DNA of 64,000 nucleotides from assembly GCF_022695515.1 (NCBI RefSeq), contig NZ_JALDPT010000014.1, positions 60,177 through 124,176 on the forward strand. The letters run 5' to 3'. This DNA is from Phenylobacterium aquaticum (GTDB taxonomy: Bacteria > Pseudomonadota > Alphaproteobacteria > Caulobacterales > Caulobacteraceae). The notes under the pieces are model-generated. The model was not told the origin of the DNA and did no database searches. It was given only the letters and a program-made list of their open reading frames with translations. A program made the translations under genes and the position numbers. Positions 17,501-27,023 of this stretch are shown piece by piece. Within the stretch, counting starts at the first letter, position 1, and every line of letters starts with the position of its first letter.

Positions 17501-19306
17501 ATGGCCGATGGCGGGACCCAAGCGGGCTATCTCGGCGTCTCCCGGTCCCTGACCGGACGGCCCTGGCGGGCGCGGCCGGCTGATCCTGAACTCGTGCGCC
17601 GCCACCAGATGGGACTGGGCCTGTCCGAGCCCCTGGCCCGCGCGCTGGCGTCCCGGGGCGTCGCCGCGGAGATGGGCGAGACCTATCTGAACCCGACCCT
17701 GCGGGCCCTGTTTCCCGACCCCTCCAGCTTCACCGACATGGACCGCGCCGCCGCGATCCTGGTCGACGCCGTGGTGCGCGACCGCCGGATGGTGGTGTTC
17801 GCCGACTATGACGTCGACGGCGCCTCCAGCGCCGCCCAGCTGGTGCGCTGGATGCGGGCCATGGGCAAGGACCTGCCGATCTATGTCCCGGACCGGATCA
17901 CCGAGGGCTATGGACCGTCCCCCGCCGCCTTCCGGCGTCTGCGGGAGGAGGGGGCCGAGCTGGTGGTCACCGTCGACTGCGGGGCCGCCGCCTATGAGGC
18001 GATCGCCGCGGCGGTCGAGGTCGGGCTGGAGGTCGTGGTCATCGACCACCACCTGATGCGTGGCGACGAGCTGCCGGCCGCCGCCGCATTGGTGAACCCC
18101 AATCGCCCGGACGACACCTCCGGCCAGGGCATGCTGGCCGCCGCGGGCGTGACCTTCGTCCTGCTCGCCGCCCTGAATCGCGAGGCGCGCCGCCAGGGGC
18201 TGTTCGACGGGCGTCAGGAGCCCGACCTGCGGGAATGGCTGGATCTCGCCGCCATGGGCGCCATCTGCGACGTGACCGAGCTTGTGGGCTTCAACAGGGC
18301 GCTGACGACCCAGGGCCTGAAGATGATGTCCAACTGGCGCAATCCCGGCCTCAAGGCCCTGCTGGAGGTCGCCAAGTCCCAGGGCCCGGCCACCGTGTTC
18401 CACGCCGGCTTCATCCTGGGGCCGCGAATCAATGCCGGCGGCCGGATCGGGCGCTCGGACCTGGGCGCGCGACTGCTGTCCACCGATGACCCCGCCGAGG
18501 CCCAGGCCCTCGCGGCCGAGCTCGACGAGCTCAACGCCAATCGCAAGGAGGTCGAGCGCGAGGTGCTGGAGGCCGCCGTTCGGGTGATCGAGCGCGAAAG
18601 CAACATGGCCGACGCCCCGATGATCCTGGTCGCCGCCGACGGCTGGCATCCGGGCGTCATCGGCATCGTCGCCGGACGCCTGCGCGAACGCTATCGCAAG
18701 CCGGTGATGGTGGTGGGCGTCGATCGCGCCGCCAATATCGGCAAAGGCTCCGGCCGGTCCCAACCGGGTGTGGACCTCGGACGCGCGGTCCAGGCGGCCT
18801 ATGAGGCGGGCCTGCTGCTGGCCGGGGGCGGCCACGCCATGGCGGCCGGCCTGTCGGTGCGACCCGACGTCATTCCCGAGCTGCGGGCCTTCTTGTGCGA
18901 GCACATGGCCGCGGAGGCCGAGATCGCCGCCGAGGCCGACGCCCTGGAGATCGACGCCCTGGTGACCACGGCCGCCTGCGACCGGGGCCTCTATGCCGGG
19001 TTCCAGCGCATGGCGCCCTTCGGCCCCGGCAATCCCGAGCCGATGTTCGCCTGCGCCGATGTCCGGGTGGAGCGGGCCATGGCGCTCAAGGGCGGCCATG
19101 TGCGCGTCACCCTGACCGACGCCTCCGGCGGCAAACTCAAGGCCGTCGCCTGGCGCTGCGAGGACACCGAGATCGGCAAACGCCTGCTGCAAGAGGGCGG
19201 GGGGCTGCATATCGCCGGCCGTCTGAAGCCGGACGATTGGCAGGGTCGGCAGAGCGTGGAACTGGAGATCGAGGACGTCGCCGATCTTCGCAGACAAATC
19301 TCCTGA
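17501..19306 (+). CDS. recJ: Single-stranded-DNA-specific exonuclease RecJ
   Basis: A 5'-3' ssDNA exonuclease used in mismatch repair and RecF recombination. The 601-aa protein has the DHH phosphoesterase motifs FADYDVDGASSAAQ, VTVDCGAAAYE and VIDHHLMRGDELP, then the DHHA1 motif LAGGGHAMAAGLSV and a C-terminal OB-fold with GHVRVTLTDASGGKLKAVAW. Start ATG is four bases after the glpX stop, so cotranscription is likely. Confidence 0.96.
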   Translation: MADGGTQAGYLGVSRSLTGRPWRARPADPELVRRHQMGLGLSEPLARALASRGVAAEMGETYLNPTLRALFPDPSSFTDMDRAAAILVDAVVRDRRMVVFADYDVDGASSAAQLVRWMRAMGKDLPIYVPDRITEGYGPSPAAFRRLREEGAELVVTVDCGAAAYEAIAAAVEVGLEVVVIDHHLMRGDELPAAAALVNPNRPDDTSGQGMLAAAGVTFVLLAALNREARRQGLFDGRQEPDLREWLDLAAMGAICDVTELVGFNRALTTQGLKMMSNWRNPGLKALLEVAKSQGPATVFHAGFILGPRINAGGRIGRSDLGARLLSTDDPAEAQALAAELDELNANRKEVEREVLEAAVRVIERESNMADAPMILVAADGWHPGVIGIVAGRLRERYRKPVMVVGVDRAANIGKGSGRSQPGVDLGRAVQAAYEAGLLLAGGGHAMAAGLSVRPDVIPELRAFLCEHMAAEAEIAAEADALEIDALVTTAACDRGLYAGFQRMAPFGPGNPEPMFACADVRVERAMALKGGHVRVTLTDASGGKLKAVAWRCEDTEIGKRLLQEGGGLHIAGRLKPDDWQGRQSVELEIEDVADLRRQIS

Positions 19307-19362
19307 TCGGCCGCTTGCGCAGCCCTCTGAACGCGGATATAGACGCCCTCCTTCGCCGACGC

Positions 19363-19437
19363 GGTCCCTTCGTCTATCGGTTAGGACGCCAGGTTTTCAA
19401 CCTGGAGAGAGGGGTTCGACTCCCCTAGGGACTGCCA
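19363..19437 (+). tRNA. tRNA-Glu (TTC anticodon)
   Basis: A 75-nt cloverleaf with GGTCCCT/AGGGACT acceptor stem (G1-U72 wobble), anticodon stem CCAGG-CCTGG around loop TTTTCAA (anticodon TTC), T-arm AGGGG-TTCGACT-CCCCT, discriminator G and encoded CCA. Confidence 0.96.
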
Positions 19438-20333
<896 letters not shown>

Positions 20334-20371
20334 CCCCGCGGCCTTGCATCGGCCGGAAAGCTTCCGCAAAG

Positions 20372-21214
20372 GTGAGGCCTGTCTTCGTGCGGGAGCCCGC
20401 CGCCTTGTTGAGTCACGCCCTCCGCACGTCCGCCGCCCGCCTGGCGCAATGGGCCCTGTCCGTCACCCTGGGCCTGGCGGTCGTCGCGGTTTGCGCCGCC
20501 CAGGCGGCCGTGCCGGTCTATGGCTACCGCATCAAGGCGACGTTTCCGCATGACGACCAGGCCTATACCGAGGGCCTGTTCTATCTGAACGGCGACCTGT
20601 TCGAGAGCACGGGCCAGGAAGGAAGGTCCTTCCTGCGCAAGGTCCGGCTTAAGGACGGCGCGGTCCTGCAGTCCCAGGCCATCCCGCCGGGGCTGTTCGG
20701 CGAGGGCATCGTCAACTGGGGCGACGACATCATCAGCCTGACCTGGCAGGACGGCTTCGGCTTCCGCTGGGACCTGAAGACCTTCGCCCGCAAGGCTGTG
20801 TTCCAGTATCCGGGGGAGGGGTGGGCGCTCACCCAGGACGGCAAGTCGCTGATCATGAGCGACGGCACCCCCTATCTGCGCTTCCTCGATCCAGTGACCC
20901 TGAAGGAGATCCGGCGCCTGAAGGTCACGGCGGACGGCCAGCCCGTAATGCGCATCAACGAACTGGAGTTCGTGAAGGGCGAGGTCCTGGCCAATATCTG
21001 GCTGACCAACCGGATCGCCCGGATTGATCCCAAAAGCGGCAAGGTGACGGGCTGGATCGATCTCACCGGCCTGCCGGAAACCAAGTTGAGCCTCGACGCC
21101 GACTCGGTCCTGAACGGCATAGCCTATGACCGCGAGCACGACCGGCTGTTCGTCACCGGCAAGAACTGGCCGCACCTCTACGAAATCGGGCTGACATCGC
21201 CCCAGGAGCCTTAG
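20372..21214 (+). CDS. Glutaminyl-peptide cyclotransferase (plant/bacterial type), exported
   Basis: Converts N-terminal Gln to pyroglutamate. The 280-aa protein starts with a signal-like hydrophobic helix (WALSVTLGLAVVAVCAAQAA), then the five-bladed beta-propeller sequence typical of papaya-type QC: DDQAYTEGLFYLNGDLFEST, ESTGQEGRSFLRKVRL, FGEGIV, LTWQDGFGF, MSDGTPYLRFLDP, INELEFVKGEVLANIWLTNR and LNGIAYDREHDRLFVTGKNW. The start is GTG and may lie further in; a GTG/ATG choice does not affect the mature enzyme. The thioesterase gene follows two bases after the stop. Confidence 0.9.
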   Translation: MRPVFVREPAALLSHALRTSAARLAQWALSVTLGLAVVAVCAAQAAVPVYGYRIKATFPHDDQAYTEGLFYLNGDLFESTGQEGRSFLRKVRLKDGAVLQSQAIPPGLFGEGIVNWGDDIISLTWQDGFGFRWDLKTFARKAVFQYPGEGWALTQDGKSLIMSDGTPYLRFLDPVTLKEIRRLKVTADGQPVMRINELEFVKGEVLANIWLTNRIARIDPKSGKVTGWIDLTGLPETKLSLDADSVLNGIAYDREHDRLFVTGKNWPHLYEIGLTSPQEP

Positions 21215-21216
21215 CA

Positions 21217-21660
21217 GTGACCACGGACGCCGACGCCCCGGGCGAGATCATACCGCCTCCGCCTGCGGGCTTCATCCGCTCCAGCGGGCGCGGCGCCTTC
21301 TCGACCCACAACGGGCCCTACTTCCACCGGGAGACCCCGGGCGAGTTCACAGAGCAGGCCTTCTTCGCCCTGCCGCGGCACGCCAACGGTCTGGGCCTGG
21401 TACATGGCGGCATGCTGACCGCCTTCATGGACGGGCTGCTGGCGGCCGCCTCCTGGCGCGCGGCGCGCAAGACCGGGGTCACCATCCACCTGTCGGTGGA
21501 CTTCCTGCACATGGCGCGGGTCGGGGAGTGGGTCATGGGCGAAGCCAAGGCGACGCGGACGACCCGCGATATCGCCTTCGTCGAAGGTCGCGCCTATGTC
21601 GGCGGCCACGATGTGGTCCGCGCCTCGGGCGTCTTCAAGCTGATGCACAAACCCGGCTGA
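21217..21660 (+). CDS. PaaI-like hotdog-fold thioesterase
   Basis: A 147-aa acyl-CoA thioesterase-like protein. The hotdog helix carries LPRHANGLGLVHGGMLTAFM with the catalytic HGGMLTAFMD pattern (N/H...GG...D) of the PaaI/thioesterase family, followed by the strand VTIHLSVDFLHMARVGEW. The acyl substrate cannot be read from sequence. It starts with a GTG two bases after the glutaminyl cyclase stop, so they probably share a transcript. Confidence 0.82.
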   Translation: MTTDADAPGEIIPPPPAGFIRSSGRGAFSTHNGPYFHRETPGEFTEQAFFALPRHANGLGLVHGGMLTAFMDGLLAAASWRAARKTGVTIHLSVDFLHMARVGEWVMGEAKATRTTRDIAFVEGRAYVGGHDVVRASGVFKLMHKPG

Positions 21661-21722
21661 AGACGCCCAGGCGATTGCGATAAGATGCAAAGCCTTATAT
21701 CGCAGGGCCAATCGGCGTGCCT

Positions 21723-21799
21723 CGGGGCGTAGCGCAGCCTGGTAGCGCATCTGCTTTGGGAGCAGAGGGTCGAAGGTTCAAATCCTTTCGCCCCGACCA
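21723..21799 (+). tRNA. tRNA-Pro (TGG anticodon)
   Basis: A 77-nt cloverleaf CGGGGCG...CGCCCCG, D-arm TAGCGCAGCCTGGTAGCGCA, anticodon stem TCTGC-GCAGA around loop TTTGGGA (anticodon TGG), T-loop GGTTCAAATCC, discriminator A and encoded CCA. Confidence 0.97.
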
Positions 21800-21858
21800 C
21801 GACGATGACGGCGATGGCCGAAGACGGACTTGCCACCTACGGACTTGAAGGAACGAAC

Positions 21859-22164
21859 ATGCTCGCGCGCATCTACCGTCCGGCCAAGAACGCCATGCAA
21901 TCGGGCAAGGCCAAGACCAAGGACTGGCTGCTGGAATTCGCGCCGGCCTCGGCCAGAGCCTCCGATCCGTTGATGGGCTGGACCCAGACCACGGACACCG
22001 ACGGTCAGGTCCGCCTGGCGTTCGAGACCCGCGACGAGGCCGTGGCCTACGCCCAGAAGCACGGCATCGCCTTCCAGATCACCGAGCCCAAGGCCCCCAA
22101 GCGCATCATCAAGGCCTACGCCGACAATTTCGCCTACGGCCGCAAGCAACCCTGGACGCACTGA
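21859..22164 (+). CDS. NDUFS4-like ETC complex I accessory subunit
   Basis: A 101-aa protein matching the ETC complex I subunit family (mitochondrial NDUFS4, 18 kDa), an accessory subunit near the NADH-oxidising arm that is present in alphaproteobacterial complex I. Features are [51 protein letters not shown], and [17 protein letters not shown]. The ATG at 21859 has GAAGGAAC upstream; an ATG at 21805 would add 18 residues running from the tRNA. The gene is enclosed between tRNA-Pro and tRNA-Arg on the same strand, away from any nuo genes in view. Confidence 0.9.
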   Translation: MLARIYRPAKNAMQSGKAKTKDWLLEFAPASARASDPLMGWTQTTDTDGQVRLAFETRDEAVAYAQKHGIAFQITEPKAPKRIIKAYADNFAYGRKQPWTH

Positions 22165-22179
22165 CCGCGGCCCGACTGG

Positions 22180-22256
22180 GCGCCCTTAGCTCAGCTGGAT
22201 AGAGCATCCGCCTTCTAAGCGGACGGTCGCAGGTTCGAGTCCTGCAGGGCGCGCCA
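22180..22256 (+). tRNA. tRNA-Arg (TCT anticodon)
   Basis: A 77-nt cloverleaf GCGCCCT...AGGGCGC, D-arm TAGCTCAGCTGGATAGAGCA, anticodon stem TCCGC-GCGGA with loop CTTCTAA (anticodon TCT), T-arm GCAGG-TTCGAGT-CCTGC, discriminator G and encoded CCA. It ends four bases before the stop of the oppositely oriented DUF2087 gene. Confidence 0.97.
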
Positions 22257-22260
22257 CCCC

Positions 22261-22806
22261 TCAGGGACCCGGGCGCGGCGCCAGATGCCGGATCAGGGCG
22301 ATCGCCTCGGCCGGCGGGCGCTGCTCGATCCGCCGATAGTCCCGGCAGTCCTGGGTCCGTGACACCATCTGATAATTGATCAGCTCCCGGCGCAGCAGGG
22401 CGTGGTCCCCGAACAGATGGGCGGCCTTGATCAGATCGTTGAACGCGGCCTCGGAGAACACCTGTTCCGCGGGGATGCGGGCCCACAGCGCCCACAGGCA
22501 GAGATGCTGGTGGCTGGTCTTGCTGGGCCAGCGGATCAGGCGACCCGCGCCGTCGAAATTGCGCGCCAGCCGTTCGACCAGCACGTGATCGACCGGGTCG
22601 GCGGGCGGGGGCTCCCGCTCCAGCCGCGCCTGGGCCTCGGCCTGGGCCCGGAAGTGCTGGAAGTTCTGATAGCCCGCGGAGCGGCTCAGCATGTTCAGCA
22701 GCTGAACGTGGCCCGGCTTGCTGTCGCTGGCCTCCAGCTCGCGCCCCAGGGCGCGGGCGAGCGCGGATACATCCTTCGCGACGAAGGGGAAGGCGGTCTT
22801 GGACAT
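22261..22806 (-). CDS. DUF2087 domain protein with N-terminal glyoxalase-like helper region
   Basis: A 181-aa protein. The C-terminal half RLIRWPSKTSHQHLCLWALW, IPAEQVFSEAAFNDLIK, DHALLRRELINYQMVSRTQD and DYRRI match DUF2087, a putative small DNA- or RNA-binding winged domain of unknown role. The N-terminal ~60 residues (FPFVAKDVSALARALGREL and QLLNMLSRSAGYQNFQHFRA) match a helical region often found in DUF2087 or glyoxalase-superfamily proteins. The start ATG at 22804-22806 has GAGGA six bases upstream; a GTG one codon earlier is possible. Function unknown. Confidence 0.8.
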   Translation of the reverse strand: MSKTAFPFVAKDVSALARALGRELEASDSKPGHVQLLNMLSRSAGYQNFQHFRAQAEAQARLEREPPPADPVDHVLVERLARNFDGAGRLIRWPSKTSHQHLCLWALWARIPAEQVFSEAAFNDLIKAAHLFGDHALLRRELINYQMVSRTQDCRDYRRIEQRPPAEAIALIRHLAPRPGP

Positions 22807-22996
22807 CACTCATCCTCAAGGGCGTGCCGAGGGAGAACTGTCGATGGTCGCTGGCTTACGACGCGGCACGGGACAAGTGTCTGTCGATGGAAACTCCGGC
22901 AGGTTTAGCTCCCCTTGCGGGGCAGCGACGCCTAGGTGAACTGCCGACCTGAAGCACAATCTAGGGCCTCGCCAGGGCGCGGGCAAGCCGGCGGCG

Positions 22997-24843
22997 CTAG
23001 ACCGCCCAGCAGCCGCAGCCCAGGGCGCCCCAGAACCCACGGGGATCCGCGCTCGGCGCGGATGCGCCGGCCGCATGGTCGTGGCCATGAACCTGGCAGG
23101 CGTTCGCGCAGGCGCAGGCTGAGGTCATAAAGCTGCCGGGCGCGCGCCGTCCCTGATAGCCGCCGAAGGTTCGGACCGGCGCCCAGTCGGGCATGGGCGG
23201 GGGCAGGGCCGGGGCCAGGCCGCTGAACCCGCCCTCGCCATGCACGATCCTGCCGCCCAGCAGGGTGAGCACGGAGGACAGGTGCGGGATCTCGTCCTCC
23301 GGCACGCTGAAATAGTCGCCCGACAGCACCGCGAGATCGGCCAGCTGTCCGACGGCGATGCGCCCCTTCTTGCCCGCCTCGTTGGAGAACCAGGTGTTGG
23401 CCTCGGTCCAGAGCCGCAGAGCGGACTCGCGATCCAGGCGGTTGGCCGGCGGATAGAGCCGCATGCCACCGACGGTCTTTCCCGTCACCAGCCAGTTGAG
23501 CGAGACCCAGGGGTTGTAGCTGGCGACCGGGTCGCATCGGTGCCTGCGCCGACCGGCAGGCCGGCGGCCATCATGCGACCGATCGGCGGCGTGACCTCGG
23601 CGGCCGTCTCGCCATAGCGGGCGGCGAAATCCTCGCCCTGATAGGCCATCCGATGCTGGATCGCGATCCCGCCGCCCAGGGCGGCGATGCGGTCGATATT
23701 GCGCGGGCTGATGGTCTCGGCGTGATCGAAGAACCAGTGGAGCCCGTCGAAGGGCACGTCGCGATTGACGCGTTCGAACACATCGAGCGCCCGGTCGATC
23801 GTCTCGTCATAGGTGGCGTGCAGGCGCCAGGGCCAGCGGTTCTCGACCAGCAGGCGGATCACCGGCTCGAGCTCGCTCTCCATGCCCGCTGGCGCCTCGG
23901 GGCGCGGCGCCCGGAAATCCTCGAAGTCGGCGGCGCTGTAGACGAGCATCTCGCCGGCCCCGTTGTGCCGGTAGAGATCATCGCCCTGGCCCGGCGTGAT
24001 CTGCCTGGCCCATCCGGCGAAGTCGGCCAGCTCTTCCTTGGGCTTCTGGGTGAAGAGATTATAGCTGACCCGCACGGTCATCTCGCCCTCGGCATGGAGC
24101 TTCTCGATGACCGCATAGTCGTCGGGATAGTTCTGCGCCCCGCCGCCGGCGTCGATCACCCCGGTCACGCCCAGCCGGTTGAGCTCGCGCATGAAGTGGC
24201 GGGTCGAGTTGAGCTGATACTCCCGCGGCAGCTTCGGGCCCCGAGACAGGGTCGCATAGAGTATCGTGGCGTTGGGCTGGGCGAGCAGCAGGCCGGTGGG
24301 CTCTCCGGCGGCGTCGCGCTGGATCTGGCCGCCCGGCGGGTCGGGGGTGTCGCGGGTGTAGCCGACGGCGCGCAGGGCCGCCCGGTTCAGAAGGGCGCGG
24401 TCGTAGAGGTGCAGGATGAAGACCGGCGTCTCGGGCGCCACGGCGTTGAGCTCATCGAGGGTCGGGAGACGCTTCTCGGCGAACTGGTGCTCGCTGAAGC
24501 CGCCGACCACCCGCAACCATTGCGGCGGCGGCGTGACCTGGGCCTGAGCCTTCAACATGGCCATGGCGTCGGACAGGCTGGGGACGCCATCCCAGCGCAG
24601 CTCCATATTGTAGTTCAGCCCGCCCCGGATGACGTGCATGTGGCTGTCGATCAGGCCGGGAATGACCCGCCGCCCTTCGAGGTCGATGACCTGGACTTCC
24701 GCCCCCGCGGCGGCGCGGGCCTCGGCCTCGTCTCCCACCACGGCGAACCGTCCGTCGCGGATCAGGACCGCAGTCGCCGTGGGGCGCGACCGGTCCAGGG
24801 TCGTGAACTTGCCATTGACGAGGAGCAGGTCTGGCCCTGGCAT
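22997..24843 (-). pseudogene. Amidohydrolase family protein (YtcJ-like), broken by one missing base
   Basis: The reading frame runs from ATG 24843 to about 23530 and then continues in the +1 frame to a stop at 22997; restoring one G in the GGG at 23529-23531 gives one ~615-aa protein (...GAGTDATRVASYNPWVSLNW...). It is an amidohydrolase of the YtcJ type: VNGKFTTLDRSRPTATAVLI, metal-binding PGLIDSHMHVIRGG, IDAGGGAQNYPDDYAVI, WFFDHAETISPRNIDRIA and, after the shift, GQLADLAVLSGDYFSVPEDE. It hydrolyses C-N bonds of an unknown substrate. The restored C-terminus has a Cys/His-rich tail (SACACANACQVHGHDHA). One-base loss in a G run with both halves intact suggests a sequence error rather than a dead gene. 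Confidence 0.85.
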
Positions 24844-24929
24844 GCGCAATCCTTGGGTGCGGCGACGAGCCTATCCCATGGCGTGATTGGATTGCGCTTG
24901 GAAGCCCGCGATCGCCGCGCGGGGCGGGT

Positions 24930-24957
24930 CTGCCCTCGCCGTCGCCGGCGAGGGCAG
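24930..24957. terminator. Perfect 12-bp hairpin after the aldehyde dehydrogenase gene
   Basis: CTGCCCTCGCCG and CGGCGAGGGCAG form a perfect stem with a 4-nt loop, eight bases beyond the aldehyde dehydrogenase stop. No T-tract follows on either strand, so termination would depend on the strong stem or on Rho; it may instead protect the mRNA 3' end. Confidence 0.5.
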
Positions 24958-24965
24958 GGCGAGCC

Positions 24966-26372
24966 TCAGGCCCGCGCCATATTGATCACATGCAGCTGGG
25001 TGAACTCGCTCAGGCCTTCTTCGCCCAGCTCCGTGCCCACGCCCGACAGCTTGGCGCCGCCGAAGGGAATGTTGGGGGCGAGGTCGGCGTGCTTGTTGAT
25101 CCACACCGTGCCGGTGTCCATCGTCGAGGCGAGGTCCCAGGCCTTGTCGAGGTCCTTGGACCAGATTGAGCCGCCCAGGCCGTAGTCGCTGGAATTGGCG
25201 CGGGCCACGGCGTCGACGGCGTCCTTGAACTTGATAACCGGCAGCACCGGACCGAACTGCTCCTCATCGACCAGGCGCGTACCGTCGGTGATGTCGCGCA
25301 CGATGGTCGGCTGGATGAAGTAGCCCTTCTCGGTGGCGCGGGCGCCGCCGGCGATCACCTTGCCGTCGGCCTTGGCGCTTTCGATGATGCCCAGGACCTT
25401 TTCGAACTGGGTCTTGTTCTGCAACGGGCCGAGGGTCACGCCCTGCTGCAGGCCGTCACCGACCACGGCCGCATTGGCCAGCTTGACCAGCTCGTCGCAC
25501 ATGGCGTCGTAGATGCTCTCGTGCACATAGGCGCGCTTGATGGCGATGCAGACCTGGCCCGAGTTCTGGAAGGCGCCCTGGAAGATTTTCGGCGCGGTCT
25601 CCTTGGGGTCGGAGCCCTCCAGCACGATGGCGGCGTCATTGCCGCCCAGTTCCAGCGTGACGCGCTTCAGCGCCTCGGCCGCGCCGGCCATGACCTTCTT
25701 GCCGGTCTCGGTGGAGCCGGTGAAGGAGACCTTGCGGATATCCGGATGGGCGGTGATGGCGCCGCCCAGGTCGTTGGCGTCGGAGATCACGTTGAGCACG
25801 CCCGCCGGCAGCAGGTCCTTGACCAGCTCGGCGATGCGCAGGGTCGAGAGCGGCGTGGTGGCCGCGGGCTTCAGGATCACGGTGTTGCCGGCCAGCAGAG
25901 CGGCGGGGACCTTGAAAGCCATCAGGATCAGGGGGAAGTTCCACGGCACGATGGCGCCGACCACGCCCAGCGGGCGGCGACGGGCCTCGACCTTGCCGGC
26001 CTCATTGTCCTGGATCACCTTCACCGGCAGATCGAGCGCGGCGAAGTAGCGGAAGAAGGCGGCGCAGCCGAACACCTCGCCCATGGCGTCATTGATCGGC
26101 TTGCCCTGTTCCTGGGTCAGGATGCGGGCCAGGTTCGGCAGGTCGGCCTGAATGGCGTCGGCCATGGCGTTGAGCGCGGCCTTGCGCTCGGCGATGGGGC
26201 GGGCGGCCCAGGCGGGGAAGGCGGCCTTGGCGGCGGCGACCGCCTTGTCCAGCTGGGCCTTGGAGGCGCGGGGGCATTCCGCCAGCACCTCTTCATTGGC
26301 CGGATTGATCACCGACATCGTGGCGTCGCCGTCGACCAGCTGGCCGTCGATGAGCAATTTGAACGGACCCAT
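24966..26372 (-). CDS. NAD(P)-dependent aldehyde dehydrogenase
   Basis: A 468-aa ALDH superfamily enzyme. Catalytic Cys lies in FQNSGQVCIAIKRAYVH and the general-base Glu in VTLELGGNDAAIV; the NAD-binding VSFTGSTETGKKVM and PWNFPLILMAFKVPAAL are clear. The sequence is most like succinate-semialdehyde/vanillin/betaine-aldehyde type ALDHs, but the substrate cannot be fixed. GGGAGATG precedes the ATG. It is downstream of a Host_attach gene on the same strand, 78 bases apart. Confidence 0.9.
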   Translation of the reverse strand: MGPFKLLIDGQLVDGDATMSVINPANEEVLAECPRASKAQLDKAVAAAKAAFPAWAARPIAERKAALNAMADAIQADLPNLARILTQEQGKPINDAMGEVFGCAAFFRYFAALDLPVKVIQDNEAGKVEARRRPLGVVGAIVPWNFPLILMAFKVPAALLAGNTVILKPAATTPLSTLRIAELVKDLLPAGVLNVISDANDLGGAITAHPDIRKVSFTGSTETGKKVMAGAAEALKRVTLELGGNDAAIVLEGSDPKETAPKIFQGAFQNSGQVCIAIKRAYVHESIYDAMCDELVKLANAAVVGDGLQQGVTLGPLQNKTQFEKVLGIIESAKADGKVIAGGARATEKGYFIQPTIVRDITDGTRLVDEEQFGPVLPVIKFKDAVDAVARANSSDYGLGGSIWSKDLDKAWDLASTMDTGTVWINKHADLAPNIPFGGAKLSGVGTELGEEGLSEFTQLHVINMARA

Positions 26373-26450
26373 GCCGCATCTCCCTTATGAACTTGGCGTC
26401 CATCTGCTCACGCTGACGTAGCGCGAATCAAGGGCGATGCGGCGGTGGGA

Positions 26451-26864
26451 TCAGGGCATCCGCAGCTTGTGGAGGTGCTCCTTCAGGGTGCGGGCGTCCT
26501 CGTGGGTGCGGTCGTGGGAATCGGTCAGTTCGATCCGGTCGTGGGCCTCCGTCTTGAGCGCGCTGCGCAGGACGCCAATGGCCTTGGCCGGGGCGATCAG
26601 CACCAGCTTGTCGAAGGCCTTCTTGCGGGCGGCGATGTCGATGTGTCCGGCCAGGTCCTGCAGGAATTCGGCTTCGGCCGCGGCCTTGGGGGAATCGGTC
26701 GTGGCGTGCTGGGCGTGGCGGTGGGCGTGCGAGACATCCTCGCCGCCGTGATTTTCGCGCCAGTCGGCCAGTTCGTGCAGGTCCCCGTGCCGTTCGCGCT
26801 CCTCGAAGACGCGGGCCTTGCCGCCATCAGCGACGACGATCCAGGTGTGATCTTGGGTGTTCAT
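26451..26864 (-). CDS. Host attachment protein family (PF10116)
   Basis: A 137-aa protein of the 'required for attachment to host cells' family. Visible features are TWIVVADGGKARVFEERERH at the N-terminus and the conserved C-terminal half AARKKAFDKLVLIAPAKAIG followed by LRSALKTEAHDRIELTDSHD. The fold resembles the eRF1/baeRF-like small domain, and the central part is His-rich (HAHRHAQHATTD). The biochemical role is not established; the plant-attachment link comes from Agrobacterium. A strong GGAGG precedes the ATG. Confidence 0.85.
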   Translation of the reverse strand: MNTQDHTWIVVADGGKARVFEERERHGDLHELADWRENHGGEDVSHAHRHAQHATTDSPKAAAEAEFLQDLAGHIDIAARKKAFDKLVLIAPAKAIGVLRSALKTEAHDRIELTDSHDRTHEDARTLKEHLHKLRMP

Positions 26865-27023
26865 GGGAATCCTCCGTATCGAGGCCTCACCTACGCGCCG
26901 GGCGGGCGCCAGTTCCTTGATCGAGATCAGTCTCCAGACCTCGGGCTGGCGTCTGGCCCTTGTCTTGCGCCGTTCAGCCGATGAAAGTCCGCCTCCCTCG
27001 ACCGCATGACTTCAGGTTCGCCC

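Noticed and set aside
22180..22300. tRNA-Arg 3' end as an integration (att) site
   Set aside because: No integrase and no second copy of the tRNA 3' end downstream in the window; the neighbouring gene simply ends four bases away.
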